This document shows positions 8,536-19,066 of a DNA stretch of 64,000 nt, piece after piece (positions within the stretch are counted from its first letter, which is position 1; each line of letters starts with the position of its first letter). The DNA comes from Xenophilus sp. AP218F. Its GTDB lineage: Bacteria; Pseudomonadota; Gammaproteobacteria; Burkholderiales; Chromobacteriaceae. The notes beneath the pieces are model-generated. The model did not search any database, was not told the DNA's origin, and saw only the letters and a program-made list of their open reading frames with translations. Location of the stretch: the NCBI GenBank assembly GCA_002213445.1, contig NJIE01000010.1, positions 38,984 to 102,983 of the forward strand, in the 5' to 3' direction. A program made the translations under genes and the position numbers.

Positions 8536-10173
8536 TTACAGCGTAAACTGCCCGACCACGCCCTTCAACGCCTCGGCCTTGCCCAGCATGGTGTTCACGC
8601 CCTGCTTGGCGTTTTCCGCCGCCAGACGGTTCTCCTCCGCCGCGCTGCTCACCGACTCCACGCCGCCCGCCAGATGTTGCGAGGCATTGGCCTGTTCGCG
8701 CACCGCGCTGGAAATGTCGCCCATGCCGCGCACCACGTTCTGGATCTGGGCGCTGAAGCCCTGCAAAGTTTCCTGCGCTTCGCCGGCGTGCTGCACCGAC
8801 GCGTCCACTCGCGCCACCGCCGCGCGCATGCCGCTGGTGGCCTGCGCCGATTCCTGCTGCACCGAGTCGATCATGCCGCCGATCTCCACCGTGGCGCTGG
8901 CGGTGCGCTCGGACAATTTGCGCACCTCGTCGGCCACCACGGCGAAGCCGCGGCCCTGCTCGCCGGCGCGCGCCGCCTCGATGGCGGCGTTCAACGCCAA
9001 CAGGTTGGTCTGGTCGGCGATGTCCTTGATCACGCCGACTATCATGTTGATCTCGTTGGTGCGCGCGTCCAGCTCGTCCAGCCGGCTGGCCAGCTGCGTC
9101 ACATCCTGCTGCACCGACTGCATGCCGGCCACCGCTTCTTCGATATATTGCACCGTGGCGTGGGTTTGGCCTTCGAAGGAGGCCATCAGCCTGGTGGCGT
9201 CTTCGGCGATCTCCGAGACATGGGCGATGCTCACCGCCAACTCCTCCACCGCGGCGGCGCTGCCGCGCACGTCTTCCGCCTGGCGGCCGGAACGCTGCGC
9301 CACACCGGACACCAGCTCGTTGATCTCGCCGGACACCTGCTGCACCTGGTCCGATTCTCCGCGGATTTCCAGCAGACGCTCGCGCAGGGCCGCCATGAAG
9401 GTATTGAAGGACGACGCGATCTTGCCGACCTCGTCGCGGCTGCTCACCGCCACGCTGCGGCACAGGTTCCAGTCGCCGCCGGCCAGCTGGCGCAGCGCGG
9501 CGTCCAGCTGGTTGATGGGCCGCACGATGCGGCCGGCCAGCGCGGCGGCCACCAGCAAGGCCAGGGCCATCAAGCCGCCGCCCACGCCCAGGCAGGTCAG
9601 AAGCACCTGCAGACGCAGCGCCTCCACTTGCTGCAAGGAGGTATCGACGCCGATGACGTAGCGCATGCCGCCAGCCGCGGTGAACGGCACGAACACCGAG
9701 CGGAACAGGCCGAACTCGCCGCGGTATTCTTCATAGTGCGGCTTGCCGTCGGCGAAGGCGGCGCCAAGGCCGCTCGGCACTTCCTTGTACTCGGCCAGAT
9801 ACCAGTTGCGGTAGTTGCCGGTGCGCACTTCCTCGGGGCTGGCCGAAGTGCTGGTGTACAGCACGCGGCCATCGCGCTGGATGGTGGTGTAGGCATACGC
9901 CATGCCGCCATCGCGGACGAAGTCGGTCAAGACCTTGGTATGCCGCAAGTGCTCAGGATCGCTGTCCGGCAACTGGTCGTGGAAGGTTTCGCCCACGATC
10001 TGCCGGCTGGCGTAAGCCGCCACCAGCAACTGTTTGTCCACCCCGTCCATTTCGGACGCCACGATGCTGCGATAGGCGAAAACCGAAAACACGGCGACGA
10101 TCACCACGCAAACCAAGAAAAACGCCGCCGCCAGCTTGGCGCGCAAGCCCCAATCCTTATTCCAGAAAACCAT
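8536..10173 (-). CDS. Methyl-accepting chemotaxis protein
   Basis: The 545-residue chemoreceptor has TM1 at about residues 12-34, a periplasmic sensor of about 155 residues, TM2 at about 190-215, a HAMP domain, and a long cytoplasmic coiled coil. The conserved signalling hairpin reads [20 protein letters not shown]. The sensor contains [11 protein letters not shown] and [10 protein letters not shown], consistent with a Cache-type domain, but the ligand is unknown. There is no C-terminal NWETF-type pentapeptide to tether CheR/CheB. The gene is monocistronic, with its own terminator and a long AT-rich upstream region. Confidence 0.94.
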   Translation of the reverse strand: MVFWNKDWGLRAKLAAAFFLVCVVIVAVFSVFAYRSIVASEMDGVDKQLLVAAYASRQIVGETFHDQLPDSDPEHLRHTKVLTDFVRDGGMAYAYTTIQRDGRVLYTSTSASPEEVRTGNYRNWYLAEYKEVPSGLGAAFADGKPHYEEYRGEFGLFRSVFVPFTAAGGMRYVIGVDTSLQQVEALRLQVLLTCLGVGGGLMALALLVAAALAGRIVRPINQLDAALRQLAGGDWNLCRSVAVSSRDEVGKIASSFNTFMAALRERLLEIRGESDQVQQVSGEINELVSGVAQRSGRQAEDVRGSAAAVEELAVSIAHVSEIAEDATRLMASFEGQTHATVQYIEEAVAGMQSVQQDVTQLASRLDELDARTNEINMIVGVIKDIADQTNLLALNAAIEAARAGEQGRGFAVVADEVRKLSERTASATVEIGGMIDSVQQESAQATSGMRAAVARVDASVQHAGEAQETLQGFSAQIQNVVRGMGDISSAVREQANASQHLAGGVESVSSAAEENRLAAENAKQGVNTMLGKAEALKGVVGQFTL

Positions 10174-10543
10174 ACCGCCTCTTCAAAACTGGGTCGTCGA
10201 CTTCTGCTCTGCCAAACAGAAATCATGCATCATCGGCAAAACGGGTTGTTTGCCGTCGTTGGAAAATCCGCAGCAGAAAGCACCTGCGCCCAAAAATGCG
10301 ATGCGCATCAAATGAAACGCGTGCAGGCAAGATTAATTCACATTATATCGCCAAATGGTTACAAATATTAATAACCGCATACAAAAGCACATGTGAATAT
10401 ACGGAATCGTTCAGAAAAATAATTTCCAAATTTCAACGTCACCAAAATGGCCTGAATATATTTTCAGCATAAAAACGGCCGCGGATTTTGTTGCCGACCA
10501 ACCCGATTAACGCCATATTAAACAAAAACTTGGCCGCGCCGCC
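10174..10543. other. AT-rich intergenic region upstream of the chemoreceptor gene
   Basis: This 370-bp stretch is much more AT-rich than the coding DNA around it. It lies between the chemoreceptor start and the stop of the degenerate EAL gene (same strand), so it should carry the chemoreceptor promoter and leader. I see no ORF with a credible ribosome-binding site and no clear terminator or RNA gene. Confidence 0.6.
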
Positions 10544-11413
10544 TTACCCCTCCTGCAAAACCTTGCTTTCCATCTGGGCATTATTCCCGATCAAAGCCGC
10601 CAGATACGGTCCGGCGACATAAGTCGCGCCCATCCGCCGCGCCAGGCTCAACATATTGCCGCACGCCACCTCCTCCACCGCCAGCTCGAAGCCCTGTCCG
10701 ATCAATTGCGGCATCAGCCGCAGCAACTGATCGCGCACTTGCGGATACATGATGGCGCTGCGCAGCAAACGCGGCGCCAGCGCCAAGAAATCGGGCTCCA
10801 GGCGCCACAAGCGCAGCAGGTCGCGCGCCTGGCTGCCGAAACCGCCCAGGCCCAGGCGACACCCGCGTTGGCGATAGGCTTGCGCCAAAGCCTCGGCGTC
10901 GGCCTCGGTGTCCTGATCGACAAACAACAGGCATTGCAGATTTTGGCCCGGCATGCCGAGGGTCGCGGCCAGCTCGAAGGTGAAATCGACGATCCTCCCG
11001 CTGTGCGCCTGGCAGATGCGCGGATCGACATCCACCCGCAGCGGGCTGCCCAGGCCGTTGCGGCCGGCATGATTGAGCAGATGCAAGGTCCGGATCAGCT
11101 TGAGCAGCGCCACCGCTCGGTGCTCGGCGTAATTCATCGCGAACAGCCAGCCCGCCGGCAGCGCCTGGCCGAACTGGCCGTGGATGCGCAAGCGCGCCGC
11201 GTGCAAGGCCAGCCGGCACGCCTCGCCGCGCAAGACCGCCACCTTGCCGAAACCGCTGCTCAGCCACCAGCCGTCGAAAGCGGCGAACGCCTCCCGTTCG
11301 TTCCAGCACAACTGCGCCGCCACGCCGTGCCGGGCCAACAGCTGCTGGCAGTCGTCCAGCCAGGCCTGGCGAAAGCCGGCGGGTAGCGCTTTGGCTTGCT
11401 TGAAGCGTTTCAT
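10544..11413 (-). CDS. Degenerate EAL-domain protein
   Basis: The 289-residue protein keeps the EAL-domain plan but not its catalytic signature. LDDFG has become LGGFG (in RLGLGGFGSQARD), and the DFIKLD strand has become DFLALAP. The acidic substrate-loop region is replaced, while VEEVACGNMLSLARRMG and YVAGPYLA match the end of the fold. It therefore probably does not hydrolyse cyclic-di-GMP and may act by binding protein or nucleotide. No receiver, GGDEF or membrane segment is present. It is divergent from sbp, sharing a 209-bp intergenic region with it. Confidence 0.68.
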   Translation of the reverse strand: MKRFKQAKALPAGFRQAWLDDCQQLLARHGVAAQLCWNEREAFAAFDGWWLSSGFGKVAVLRGEACRLALHAARLRIHGQFGQALPAGWLFAMNYAEHRAVALLKLIRTLHLLNHAGRNGLGSPLRVDVDPRICQAHSGRIVDFTFELAATLGMPGQNLQCLLFVDQDTEADAEALAQAYRQRGCRLGLGGFGSQARDLLRLWRLEPDFLALAPRLLRSAIMYPQVRDQLLRLMPQLIGQGFELAVEEVACGNMLSLARRMGATYVAGPYLAALIGNNAQMESKVLQEG

Positions 11414-11521
11414 GCGCCCTCCTTATTCGATGTGGCGCTCACTATAGGCTTGCTTTGCACAGTTGGTTATATGCATACCCGATAAGCGTATTCGATTGGC
11501 GGCTAAGTCTCGCCGTTCCCT

Positions 11522-11538
11522 AATTCAAAAAATGAATT
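11522..11538. promoter_or_regulatory. Dyad AATTCA-N5-TGAATT upstream of sbp
   Basis: A perfect 6-5-6 inverted repeat lies 85 bp before the sbp start in AT-rich DNA. A dyad of the same geometry (CTTATT-N5-AATAAG) lies before cysT. The spacing suits a LysR-type regulator such as CysB, but the words differ, so this is only a candidate operator. Confidence 0.35.
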
Positions 11539-11622
11539 TGGTTTTCAATTTTTATTAGTTCCAGACATAAAGTCCGCGCCGCTACAGTCACAACCATCCG
11601 TGAACCACAACAGGAAACCGGC

Positions 11623-12618
11623 ATGAACTCCCGCTCCACTCTCGGCGCCATCGCGCTCGCTCTCGCCGTCGCGCTGCCCGCCTGGGCCGACGCCACCTTG
11701 CTCAACGTCTCCTACGACCCGACCCGCGAGCTGTATCAGGACTTCAACGCCGCCTTCGCCAAACAATGGAAGGCGAAAACCGGCGAGACGCTGTCGGTGA
11801 AGCAGTCGCACGGCGGCTCCGGCAAGCAGGCGCGCTCGGTGATCGACGGCCTGGAAGCCGACGTGGTGACGCTGGCGCTGGCTTACGACATCGATGAAAT
11901 CGCCGCCAAGGGCCTGCTGGCGCCCAATTGGCAAAAGCGCCTGCCTTATAACGCTTCGCCGTACTCCTCCACCATCGTGCTGCTGGTGCGCAAGGGCAAT
12001 CCCAAGCAGATCCGGGACTGGAACGACCTGGTGAAGCCCGGCGTGGAGGTGGTGACGCCCAACCCCAAAACCGGCGGCGGCGCGCGCTGGAATTACCTGG
12101 CGGCCTGGGGCTACGCGCTCAAGCAACCGGGCGGCAACGAGGCCAAGGCCAGGGAGTTCGTCAGAAAGCTGTACGCCAACGTCAAGGTGCTGGACTCCGC
12201 CGCCCGCGGCTCGCTGGTCACCTTCACCCAGCGCGGCATCGGCGACGTGCTGCTGTCCTGGGAAAACGAGGCTTATCTCGCCACCAAGGAACTGGGGCCT
12301 GACAAGTTCGACATCGTGACGCCGTCGGTCTCCATCCTGGCCGAGCCGCCGGTGGCGGTGGTGGACAAGGTGGCCGACAAGCACGGCACCCGCAAGGTGG
12401 CCGAGGCCTATCTCCAATACCTGTACAGCCCGGAAGGCCAGCAACTGGCGGCCAAGCACTACTACCGTCCGCGCGACCCCAAAGTCGCCGCGCAATACGC
12501 CAACCAGTTCAGCAAGGTGAAGCTGTTCACCATCGACCAGGTATTCGGCGGCTGGCAGAAGGCGCAAAAAACGCACTTCGCCGACGGCGGCGTCTTCGAC
12601 CAGATCCAGACGCGCTAA
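11623..12618 (+). CDS. sbp: Periplasmic sulfate-binding protein
   Basis: A 331-residue secreted substrate-binding protein of the sulfate/thiosulfate ABC importer. A signal peptide ends near ALPAWA. The family blocks are present: [17 protein letters not shown], the [12 protein letters not shown] anion-binding segment, and [20 protein letters not shown]. The length matches Sbp/CysP. AGGAAACCGGC precedes the ATG. A 157-bp gap with its own dyad separates it from cysT, so the binding protein may be transcribed partly on its own, as is common for periplasmic components needed in excess. Confidence 0.96.
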   Translation: MNSRSTLGAIALALAVALPAWADATLLNVSYDPTRELYQDFNAAFAKQWKAKTGETLSVKQSHGGSGKQARSVIDGLEADVVTLALAYDIDEIAAKGLLAPNWQKRLPYNASPYSSTIVLLVRKGNPKQIRDWNDLVKPGVEVVTPNPKTGGGARWNYLAAWGYALKQPGGNEAKAREFVRKLYANVKVLDSAARGSLVTFTQRGIGDVLLSWENEAYLATKELGPDKFDIVTPSVSILAEPPVAVVDKVADKHGTRKVAEAYLQYLYSPEGQQLAAKHYYRPRDPKVAAQYANQFSKVKLFTIDQVFGGWQKAQKTHFADGGVFDQIQTR

Positions 12619-12681
12619 GCGCGGCTGCCGGGCCGCCGCCAGGCGGCCTTGTTCCCGCAACGCATAAGCGGCGAACCAATA

Positions 12682-12698
12682 CTTATTTTTCGAATAAG
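12682..12698. promoter_or_regulatory. Dyad CTTATT-N5-AATAAG upstream of cysT
   Basis: A perfect 6-5-6 inverted repeat about 80 bp before the cysT start. It has the size and AT-rich arms expected of a LysR-type (CysB/Cbl) operator and supports a promoter for cysT-cysW-cysA-cysB separate from that of sbp. It is not a terminator because no T-run follows. Confidence 0.4.
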
Positions 12699-12775
12699 AA
12701 ATCATCAAATATGCTGAGTCCAGTTATATGCGGAACAACTGTCCGCATCGCCCCACTTCTCCGCAAAGGACGATC

Positions 12776-13612
12776 ATGACGCGCGCCGCCGCCGGCCGGG
12801 TTTTGCCCGGCTTCGGTTTGTCGCTGGGCTTCACGCTCAGCTATCTGTCGCTGCTGGTGCTGATACCGCTGTCCGCGGTGTTCATCCGCAGCAGCGAGCT
12901 GTCGCTGGAAGCCTTCTGGCAGGCCGCCGCCGCGCCGCGGGTGCTGGCGTCGTACCGGCTGAGCTTCGGCATGGCGCTGGCCGCCGCCGCCATCAACGCC
13001 GTTTTCGGCCTGCTGCTGGCCTGGTCGCTGGTCCGTTACCGCTTTCCCGGCAAGAAGCTGGTGGACGCGCTGATCGACCTGCCCTTCGCGCTGCCCACCG
13101 CCGTCGCCGGCATCGCGCTTACCGCGCTGTACGCCGGCAACGGCTGGCTGGGGCGTTATCTGGAGCCGCTGGGCATCAAGGTGGCCTTCGGGCCGCTGGG
13201 CGTGCTGGTGGCGCTGGTCTTCATCGGCCTGCCCTTCGTGGTGCGCACCGTGCAGCCGGTGCTGGAAGACCTGGAGACCGAACTGGAAGAAGCCTCCGCC
13301 AGCCTGGGCGCGCGCCGCTGGCAGACCTTCCGCCACGTCACCCTGCCGGCGCTGCGCCCGGCCCTGCTTACCGGCTTCGCGCTGGCCTTCGCCCGCGCGG
13401 TCGGCGAATACGGCTCGGTGATCTTCATCGCCGGCAACATTCCCATGGTGTCCGAAATCACGCCGCTGATGATCATCAGCAAGCTGGAGCAATACGATTA
13501 CGCCGGCGCCACCGCCATCGCCAGCGTGATGCTGGCGGCCTCGTTCAGCCTGCTCTTGGCCATCAACGGCCTGCAGTCCTGGCACAGCCGGCAACAGCAA
13601 GGGAGAGCCTGA
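12776..13612 (+). CDS. cysT: Sulfate/thiosulfate ABC transporter permease CysT
   Basis: A 278-residue inner-membrane permease with about six membrane spans and the cytoplasmic EAA loop ([23 protein letters not shown]) that contacts CysA. It forms the channel with CysW. The start at 12776 is chosen for its AAAGGACGATC site and a length equal to E. coli CysT (277); an upstream ATG at 12728 has no such signal. Its TGA overlaps the cysW ATG by one base. Confidence 0.95.
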   Translation: MTRAAAGRVLPGFGLSLGFTLSYLSLLVLIPLSAVFIRSSELSLEAFWQAAAAPRVLASYRLSFGMALAAAAINAVFGLLLAWSLVRYRFPGKKLVDALIDLPFALPTAVAGIALTALYAGNGWLGRYLEPLGIKVAFGPLGVLVALVFIGLPFVVRTVQPVLEDLETELEEASASLGARRWQTFRHVTLPALRPALLTGFALAFARAVGEYGSVIFIAGNIPMVSEITPLMIISKLEQYDYAGATAIASVMLAASFSLLLAINGLQSWHSRQQQGRA

Positions 13613-14502
13613 TGGCCGCCACACAGGTATTGCGCGCCGGCCACGACCGCGCCACGCTGCTGGAAAACCGGGCCGCCACCCGCGACAGCGGCTGGGTGAA
13701 GGCCGCCATTCTCGCGCTGTCGCTGGCCTTCTTTGCCGTCTTCCTGCTGCTGCCGCTGCTGGCGGTGTTCGTCGAGGCGCTGGCCAAGGGCTGGAGCGGT
13801 TATCTCTCGGCGCTGGCCGAGCCGGACGCGCTGGCCGCCGTGCGCCTGACGCTGCTGGCGGCGCTGATCTCGGTGCCGCTCAACCTGGCGTTCGGCATCG
13901 CCGCCGCCTGGGCCATCACCCGCTTCGACTTCCGCGGCAAGCAACTGCTGGTTTCGCTGATCGACCTGCCGTTCTCGGTGTCGCCGGTGGTGGCGGGCCT
14001 GGTCTACGTGCTGGTCTTCAGCGCCCACGGCTGGCTGGGGCCCTGGCTGGCGGCCCACGACATCAAGATCATCTTCGCGGTGCCCGGCATCGTGCTGGCC
14101 ACCATCTTCGTCACCGTGCCCTTCGTCGCCCGCGAACTGATCCCGCTCCTGGAAGCGCAGGGCCGCGAAGAAGAGGAAGCCGCGGTGGTGCTGGGCGCGC
14201 GCGGCTGGCAGGTGCTGTGGCACGTCACCCTGCCCAATGTGCGCTGGGCGCTCTTGTACGGGGTGATCCTCAGCAACGCGCGCGCCATGGGCGAATTCGG
14301 CGCGGTGTCGGTGGTGTCCGGCCACATCCGCGGCGAAACCAACACGCTGCCGCTGCACGTCGAGATTCTTTACAACGAATACAACTTCGCCGCCGCCTTC
14401 GCCGTGGCCTCGTTGCTGGCGCTGCTGGCGCTGGTGACGCTGGCCGTCAAGAGCTGGGTGGAATGGCGCGCCGCCAAGGGCGGCCAGGGAGAACAGGCAT
14501 GA
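13612..14502 (+). CDS. cysW: Sulfate/thiosulfate ABC transporter permease CysW
   Basis: A 296-residue permease and partner of CysT. About 30 N-terminal cytoplasmic residues are followed by six hydrophobic spans and the EAA loop [29 protein letters not shown] lies before the start, and the start and stop overlaps (TGATG with cysT, ATGA with cysA) indicate a translationally coupled operon. Confidence 0.95.
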   Translation: MAATQVLRAGHDRATLLENRAATRDSGWVKAAILALSLAFFAVFLLLPLLAVFVEALAKGWSGYLSALAEPDALAAVRLTLLAALISVPLNLAFGIAAAWAITRFDFRGKQLLVSLIDLPFSVSPVVAGLVYVLVFSAHGWLGPWLAAHDIKIIFAVPGIVLATIFVTVPFVARELIPLLEAQGREEEEAAVVLGARGWQVLWHVTLPNVRWALLYGVILSNARAMGEFGAVSVVSGHIRGETNTLPLHVEILYNEYNFAAAFAVASLLALLALVTLAVKSWVEWRAAKGGQGEQA

Positions 14503-15578
14503 GCATCCAGGTGAAAAACATCCGCAAGGCCTTCGGCAGCTTCACCGCGCTGGACAACCTGACGCTGGACTTTCCCGACGGCGAGCTGGTGGCTCTGCTC
14601 GGCCCCTCAGGCTGCGGCAAGACCACGCTGCTGCGGGTCATCGCCGGACTGGAGCAGGCCGACAGCGGCCAGGTGCTGCTGGACGGCGAAGACGCCAGCG
14701 CCACCCATGTGCGCGAACGGCAGGTCGGTTTCGTATTCCAGCACTACGCGCTGTTCCGGCACATGAGCGTGTTCGACAACGTCGCCTTCGGCCTGCGCAT
14801 GAAACCGCGCCGCCAGCGACCATCCGAAGCCGACATCCGCCGCAAGGTGCACGCGCTGCTGGAGCTGGTGCAACTGGACTGGCTGGCCCACCGCTTCCCG
14901 GCGCAATTGTCCGGCGGGCAGCGCCAGCGCATCGCCCTGGCGCGCGCGCTGGCGGTGGAGCCGCGCGTGCTGCTGCTGGACGAGCCCTTCGGCGCGCTGG
15001 ACGCCAAGGTGCGCAAGGAGCTGCGCCGCTGGCTGCGCCGCTTGCACGACGAGCTGCACATCACTTCGATCTTCGTCACCCACGATCAGGAAGAAGCGCT
15101 GGAGGTGGCCGATCGGGTGGTGCTGATGAATCACGGCCGGGTCGAACAGATCGGCAGCCCGGACGAAGTCTACGGCCATCCGGCCTCGCCCTTCGTCTAC
15201 GGTTTCCTCGGCAGCGCCAACCGCCTCTCCGGCTTCAGCCTAGCCAGCGGCATCCAGGTGGGCGACGTGCTCCTGCCCGCCTCTCATCCGCTGCCGGCGC
15301 GGCAGGCGGTGGCCGCCTTCGTCCGTCCGCACGAGCTTGACATCGTGCCCGGCGAACACGGCGACGGCTTGCCGGCGCGCGTCAGCCGGCTGCTGACGCT
15401 GGGCGCGCTCACCCGCGTCGAACTGGAAGGCCGCGACGCGCTGGCCGGCCAGCACTTCGACGTCGAGCTGCTGTCCTCGTCGGCCCTGGGCGCGCAACTG
15501 CGACCGGGGCAAGCGGTGCGGCTGCAGGCGCGCAGCCTGCGCGTCTTCCCCGCGCACGCGACGGCGGGCGGCCAATGA
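14499..15578 (+). CDS. cysA: Sulfate/thiosulfate ABC transporter ATP-binding protein CysA
   Basis: The 359-residue ATPase powers sulfate uptake. Walker [10 protein letters not shown] is near residue 35, the Q-loop follows at FVFQHYALF, the ABC signature is [15 protein letters not shown], Walker B is [20 protein letters not shown], and the switch His lies in [14 protein letters not shown]-like regulatory region forms the last 110 residues. The start ATG at 14499 overlaps the cysW stop (ATGA), and the stop overlaps the cysB start by 4 bp. Confidence 0.96.
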   Translation: MSIQVKNIRKAFGSFTALDNLTLDFPDGELVALLGPSGCGKTTLLRVIAGLEQADSGQVLLDGEDASATHVRERQVGFVFQHYALFRHMSVFDNVAFGLRMKPRRQRPSEADIRRKVHALLELVQLDWLAHRFPAQLSGGQRQRIALARALAVEPRVLLLDEPFGALDAKVRKELRRWLRRLHDELHITSIFVTHDQEEALEVADRVVLMNHGRVEQIGSPDEVYGHPASPFVYGFLGSANRLSGFSLASGIQVGDVLLPASHPLPARQAVAAFVRPHELDIVPGEHGDGLPARVSRLLTLGALTRVELEGRDALAGQHFDVELLSSSALGAQLRPGQAVRLQARSLRVFPAHATAGGQ

Positions 15579-16504
15579 ATTTCCAGCAACTGCGCATCAT
15601 CCGCGAAACGGTGCGCCAGGGCTTCAACCTCACCGAGGTGGCCGCGGCGCTGTACACCTCGCAGTCCGGCGTCAGCAAGCACATCAAGGATCTGGAAGAC
15701 GAGCTGGGCGTGGAGCTGTTCGTGCGCAAGGGCAAGCGCTTTCTCGGCCTCACCGACCCGGGCAAGGAGCTGCTGACCATCGTCGAGCGCATGCTGCTGG
15801 ACGCCGGCAACATCAAGCGCCTGGCCGAGCAGTTCAGCCTGCGCGACGAGGGCCAGCTCACCATCGCCACCACCCACACCCAGGCGCGCTACGCGCTGCC
15901 GCCGGTGGTGACCGCCTTCAAGCGCGCCTATCCGCGCGTGCATCTGGTGCTGCACCAGGCCAGTCCGGACGAGCTGGTGCGCCTGCTGATGGCCGGCGAA
16001 GCCGACATCGGCATCGCCACCGAGGCGGTGGCCGACACGCCCGGGCTGGTCTCCTTCCCTTACTACAGCTGGCAGCACTGCGTCATCGCCCCGCCCGGCC
16101 ACCCGTTGCACGATCGGCCGCTGACGCTCGCCTCGCTGGCCGAGCACCCCATCGTCACCTACCACCAGGGCTTCACTGGCCGGGCGCGCATCGACAACGC
16201 CTTCGCCGCCGCCGGCCTCGCGCCCGACATCGTGATGGCCGCGCTCGACGCCGACGTGATCAAGACCTATGTCGAGCTGGGCCTCGGCGTCGGCATCGTC
16301 GCCTCGATGGCGGTGGACGCGCGCCGCGACCATGGCGTGCAAGTGGTGGCCGGCGAGCCGCTGTTCGGCCAGCAAACCAGCCGCATCGCCGTGCGCTGCG
16401 GCCATTACCTGCGCAGCTACGCCTATCGCTTCATCGAGCTGTGCGCCCCGGCGCTGAACGAAACCAGCGTGCGCCGCGCGCTCAGCCCGCTCCCCCAGGA
16501 ATGA
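15575..16504 (+). CDS. cysB: LysR-type cysteine regulon activator CysB
   Basis: A 309-residue LysR protein closely matching CysB/Cbl: [20 protein letters not shown], then the helix-turn-helix [19 protein letters not shown]. The effector domain, which in the family binds O-acetylserine or N-acetylserine, carries the hallmark [14 protein letters not shown] segment. Being the last gene of the transporter operon, overlapping cysA by 4 bp, it should be produced in proportion to the transporter it controls. A Cbl-like specialised regulator cannot be excluded because no second copy is visible for comparison. Confidence 0.92.
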   Translation: MNFQQLRIIRETVRQGFNLTEVAAALYTSQSGVSKHIKDLEDELGVELFVRKGKRFLGLTDPGKELLTIVERMLLDAGNIKRLAEQFSLRDEGQLTIATTHTQARYALPPVVTAFKRAYPRVHLVLHQASPDELVRLLMAGEADIGIATEAVADTPGLVSFPYYSWQHCVIAPPGHPLHDRPLTLASLAEHPIVTYHQGFTGRARIDNAFAAAGLAPDIVMAALDADVIKTYVELGLGVGIVASMAVDARRDHGVQVVAGEPLFGQQTSRIAVRCGHYLRSYAYRFIELCAPALNETSVRRALSPLPQE

Positions 16505-16530
16505 AAAAAGCGGCCGCAAGGCCGCTTTTT
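16505..16530. terminator. Bidirectional terminator between cysB and ridA
   Basis: AGCGGCC-GCAA-GGCCGCT is flanked by A-run and T-run, so it can end transcripts from both sides. It serves cysB (plus) and ridA (minus). Confidence 0.9.
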
Positions 16531-16548
16531 CCGGACTGCCGACTACGC

Positions 16549-16929
16549 TCAGGCGCGCAGGGCGATGGCTTCCACTTCCACCAGCACGTTCTTAGGCAGG
16601 GTCTTCACCGCCACGCAGGAGCGGGCCGGCGACTGTTCGCCGAAGTATTCGGCGTACACCGCGTTGAAGGCGGCGAAATCGGCCATGTCAGCCAGGAAGC
16701 AGGTGGTCTTCAGCACCTGGCCGCAGGCGCTGCCGCCGGCTTCCAGCACCGCTTTCAGGTTTTCCAGCACGCGACGGGACTGCTCGGCGATGCCGCCGGC
16801 CACGATTTCGCCGGTTTTCGGGTCCAGCGGGATCTGGCCGGAGGTGAACAGCAGCTTGTCGAAAGCGGTGGCTTGCGAGTACGGGCCGATGGCGGCCGGA
16901 GCGGCTTCGGTGAATACGATCTGTTTCAT
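16549..16929 (-). CDS. ridA: 2-iminobutanoate/2-iminopropanoate deaminase
   Basis: A 126-residue member of the RidA (YjgF/YER057c/UK114) family, which hydrolyses reactive enamine/imine intermediates such as 2-aminoacrylate. It starts MKQIVFTEAAPAAIGPYSQA, has GQIPLDPKTGEIV, and retains the Arg of PARSCVAVKTLPK that binds the substrate carboxylate. It follows the desulfidase gene by 40 bp on the same strand. Cysteine desulfidation produces 2-aminoacrylate, so the pairing makes metabolic sense. Confidence 0.95.
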   Translation of the reverse strand: MKQIVFTEAAPAAIGPYSQATAFDKLLFTSGQIPLDPKTGEIVAGGIAEQSRRVLENLKAVLEAGGSACGQVLKTTCFLADMADFAAFNAVYAEYFGEQSPARSCVAVKTLPKNVLVEVEAIALRA

Positions 16930-16969
16930 GGTGTGGGTGCTTTCTATATTTTTGGGTTTATCGAAAATG

Positions 16970-18277
16970 TCAGGCAGCCGGCTGCTTGTGCATCATGATC
17001 TGCAAAATCTGGGTATCGGTCTGAACCATGCCGCGGCTGGCCAATTGGCCCAGATTGGCGATGGAGGCGTCTACGTCGTGCTCGACGATGCCTTCGTTGC
17101 CGGTCACCCGCGTGCCGTCCAGCGCCATCAACACCGCCTTGTAGGCCGCGCCGGCGGAGGTGGAAACCTTCATCGCGCAGCTATTGGACGCGCCGTCGCA
17201 GATCATGCCGGCCACGTCGCCTATCATGCTGGAAATCGCCATGCTGACCACCTGGTAGCCGCCGCCCAGCAACAGGCCCATGCCGGCGGCGGCGCCCATC
17301 GAAGCGGTAGTCACCGCGCACAGCGCCGACAGCTTGGGCAGCCGGGCGTGAATATACACCGCCATCAGGTGGGAAAGCATCAAAGCGCGCGTCAATTGTT
17401 CGCGATCGGCCTCCACGTGGCCGGCCACCACCACCACCGGCATGGTGGCGGCGATGCCCTGATTGCCGGAGCCGGAGTTGCTCATCGCCGGCAGCGTCGC
17501 GCCGCCCATGCGCGCGTCGGACGCAGCCGTGGTGCGGGTGAGGATGCGGGTGAGCAAACCGTCGGACAACAGGCCGGCCTTGACCTGGCGCTGCAAGGTG
17601 GCGCCGATGTGCAAGCCGTACTCGCCGCTCATGCCTTCCTGCGACAGCGCCTCGTTGAGCGTGGCGGCCTCGTAGATGAAGTCCAGCATCTCGATCGGAG
17701 CCTGGGTGGCGAAGTCGAACACCGCGCGGGCGCTGGCCTGGCTGAAATCGTAAGCCTCGCCGCCGGCGCCGCCCTCGCCGTCGTCGGCGCGGAAGACTTC
17801 CACCCCGTTGCGTTCGATCAGGATCACATGGGTGTGGGCGTCGGCGATGCAAACCCGCGCCTCTTCGCCGCCGGCGAAAACCCGCGCTTCGGAATACAGG
17901 ATATTGGGCACATCGGCGATGGCCAGCTTCACGCGCTGTTCGGCGATCATGCGCTTGCCCGCTTCCACCACCTCGTCGCTCAGGCCCTTGAGCACTTCCA
18001 GCTTGCCGTCGGGATTGCCGCCCAGGGCGCCCACCGCCGCGGCGATCTGCAAGCCGACGGTGCCGGTGCCGGGCACGGTCACGCCCATGCCGTTCTTCAT
18101 CAGGTTGGCGGACACCTTGGCTTCGATGCGTTCGGGAGTCTTGCCCAGTTCCCTGGCGGCCATGGCGGAGGCCAGGGCCAAGGAGATCGGTTCGGTACAG
18201 CCCAAGGCCGGCACCACTTCCTGGCGCACGGCTTTGATGAATTCCGGCCACAGCGCGGTATCGGGAGTCGCAGTCAT
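16970..18277 (-). CDS. L-cysteine desulfidase family protein (CyuA/YhaM, UPF0597)
   Basis: A 435-residue protein of the iron-sulfur L-serine/L-cysteine dehydratase-like family. It has [20 protein letters not shown] near the N-terminus and the characteristic [18 protein letters not shown] block near residue 280. Conserved cysteines include those in [33 protein letters not shown]. The family breaks L-cysteine into sulfide, ammonia and pyruvate. The start at 18277 is preceded by AGAAGAG. RidA lies just downstream and a YheO-type regulator just upstream, forming a cysteine catabolism set. Another amino-acid substrate remains possible. Confidence 0.88.
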   Translation of the reverse strand: MTATPDTALWPEFIKAVRQEVVPALGCTEPISLALASAMAARELGKTPERIEAKVSANLMKNGMGVTVPGTGTVGLQIAAAVGALGGNPDGKLEVLKGLSDEVVEAGKRMIAEQRVKLAIADVPNILYSEARVFAGGEEARVCIADAHTHVILIERNGVEVFRADDGEGGAGGEAYDFSQASARAVFDFATQAPIEMLDFIYEAATLNEALSQEGMSGEYGLHIGATLQRQVKAGLLSDGLLTRILTRTTAASDARMGGATLPAMSNSGSGNQGIAATMPVVVVAGHVEADREQLTRALMLSHLMAVYIHARLPKLSALCAVTTASMGAAAGMGLLLGGGYQVVSMAISSMIGDVAGMICDGASNSCAMKVSTSAGAAYKAVLMALDGTRVTGNEGIVEHDVDASIANLGQLASRGMVQTDTQILQIMMHKQPAA

Positions 18278-18433
18278 GAGTTCACTCTTCTGGTAGCTGG
18301 TTAAATCCGCCGGCGCGCAGTCCGGCCGAAGCTGAAGATATACGGCAAAGCCCGTCCGCGCAAAGCCTATCCGCGGCATTCAGCCAAATGGCAAGGCTTT
18401 TGCCGCTGTTTTATCCCGCAAGCAAGGCGTGTG

Positions 18434-19066
18434 TCAGTCGCGGCGCTGCTTCAGGTAGCGATAGAGGGTGGGCTCGGAAATATCCAGCGCGCTGGCGGCC
18501 TTGCCGACAAAGCCGCGGATGGAGAACAGGCCGCGACGGTCCAGCTCGCACACCACCTTGACCTTCTCTTCGGCGGACAGGCGCGCCGCGCCTTGCGGGT
18601 ACTGGCCCAGCACGCTTTGCATGATCTCCACGCCGACATCGTCCACGCAGCCCGACAGCACCTCCTGGTGCTGCTCGCCGGACAAGTCGGTCGGCAACAG
18701 CGCCTGCACCGCCTCCAGCGCGCGCTGGTAGCGGCTGTCGTCGATATTGATGCACAGCATCGCCACCACCTTGCCGTCGTCGTCCTTCATCACCAGCGTG
18801 GAAGAACGGAAGGAGACGCCGTTGCGGTTCTTGCTGCGGTAGTTGAGCCGGTAGTGCTCGCCGCCCTTGCCCGAGCACTCCTGGGCCATGAGCAAAGCCA
18901 TGTCGGTGGCGGGCGCTCCTACGGAACGGCCCGAATGATGGCCGTTGCGGAGCACCTTGAGAGAAGAGTTGAGATCGGAAAGATCATGCACTGCAATTTC
19001 GCTATCGGGACCCAGAAGGGCTGCAACAAAATCGGCAAGTGCGTTGGCGTCAAAGCGAAGTTCCAT
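18434..19066 (-). CDS. YheO-like PAS / helix-turn-helix transcriptional regulator
   Basis: A 210-residue protein with an N-terminal YheO-like PAS domain (residues about 10-120; ALLGPDSEIAVHDLSDLNSS) and a C-terminal HTH (about 155-208; FVGKAASALDISEPTLYRYL). The family includes DauR and regulators of amino-acid catabolism that often sit beside ridA genes. It is 156 bp upstream of the desulfidase gene on the same strand and is probably its controller. A cysteine-responsive role is inferred from position only. Confidence 0.85.
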   Translation of the reverse strand: MELRFDANALADFVAALLGPDSEIAVHDLSDLNSSLKVLRNGHHSGRSVGAPATDMALLMAQECSGKGGEHYRLNYRSKNRNGVSFRSSTLVMKDDDGKVVAMLCINIDDSRYQRALEAVQALLPTDLSGEQHQEVLSGCVDDVGVEIMQSVLGQYPQGAARLSAEEKVKVVCELDRRGLFSIRGFVGKAASALDISEPTLYRYLKQRRD

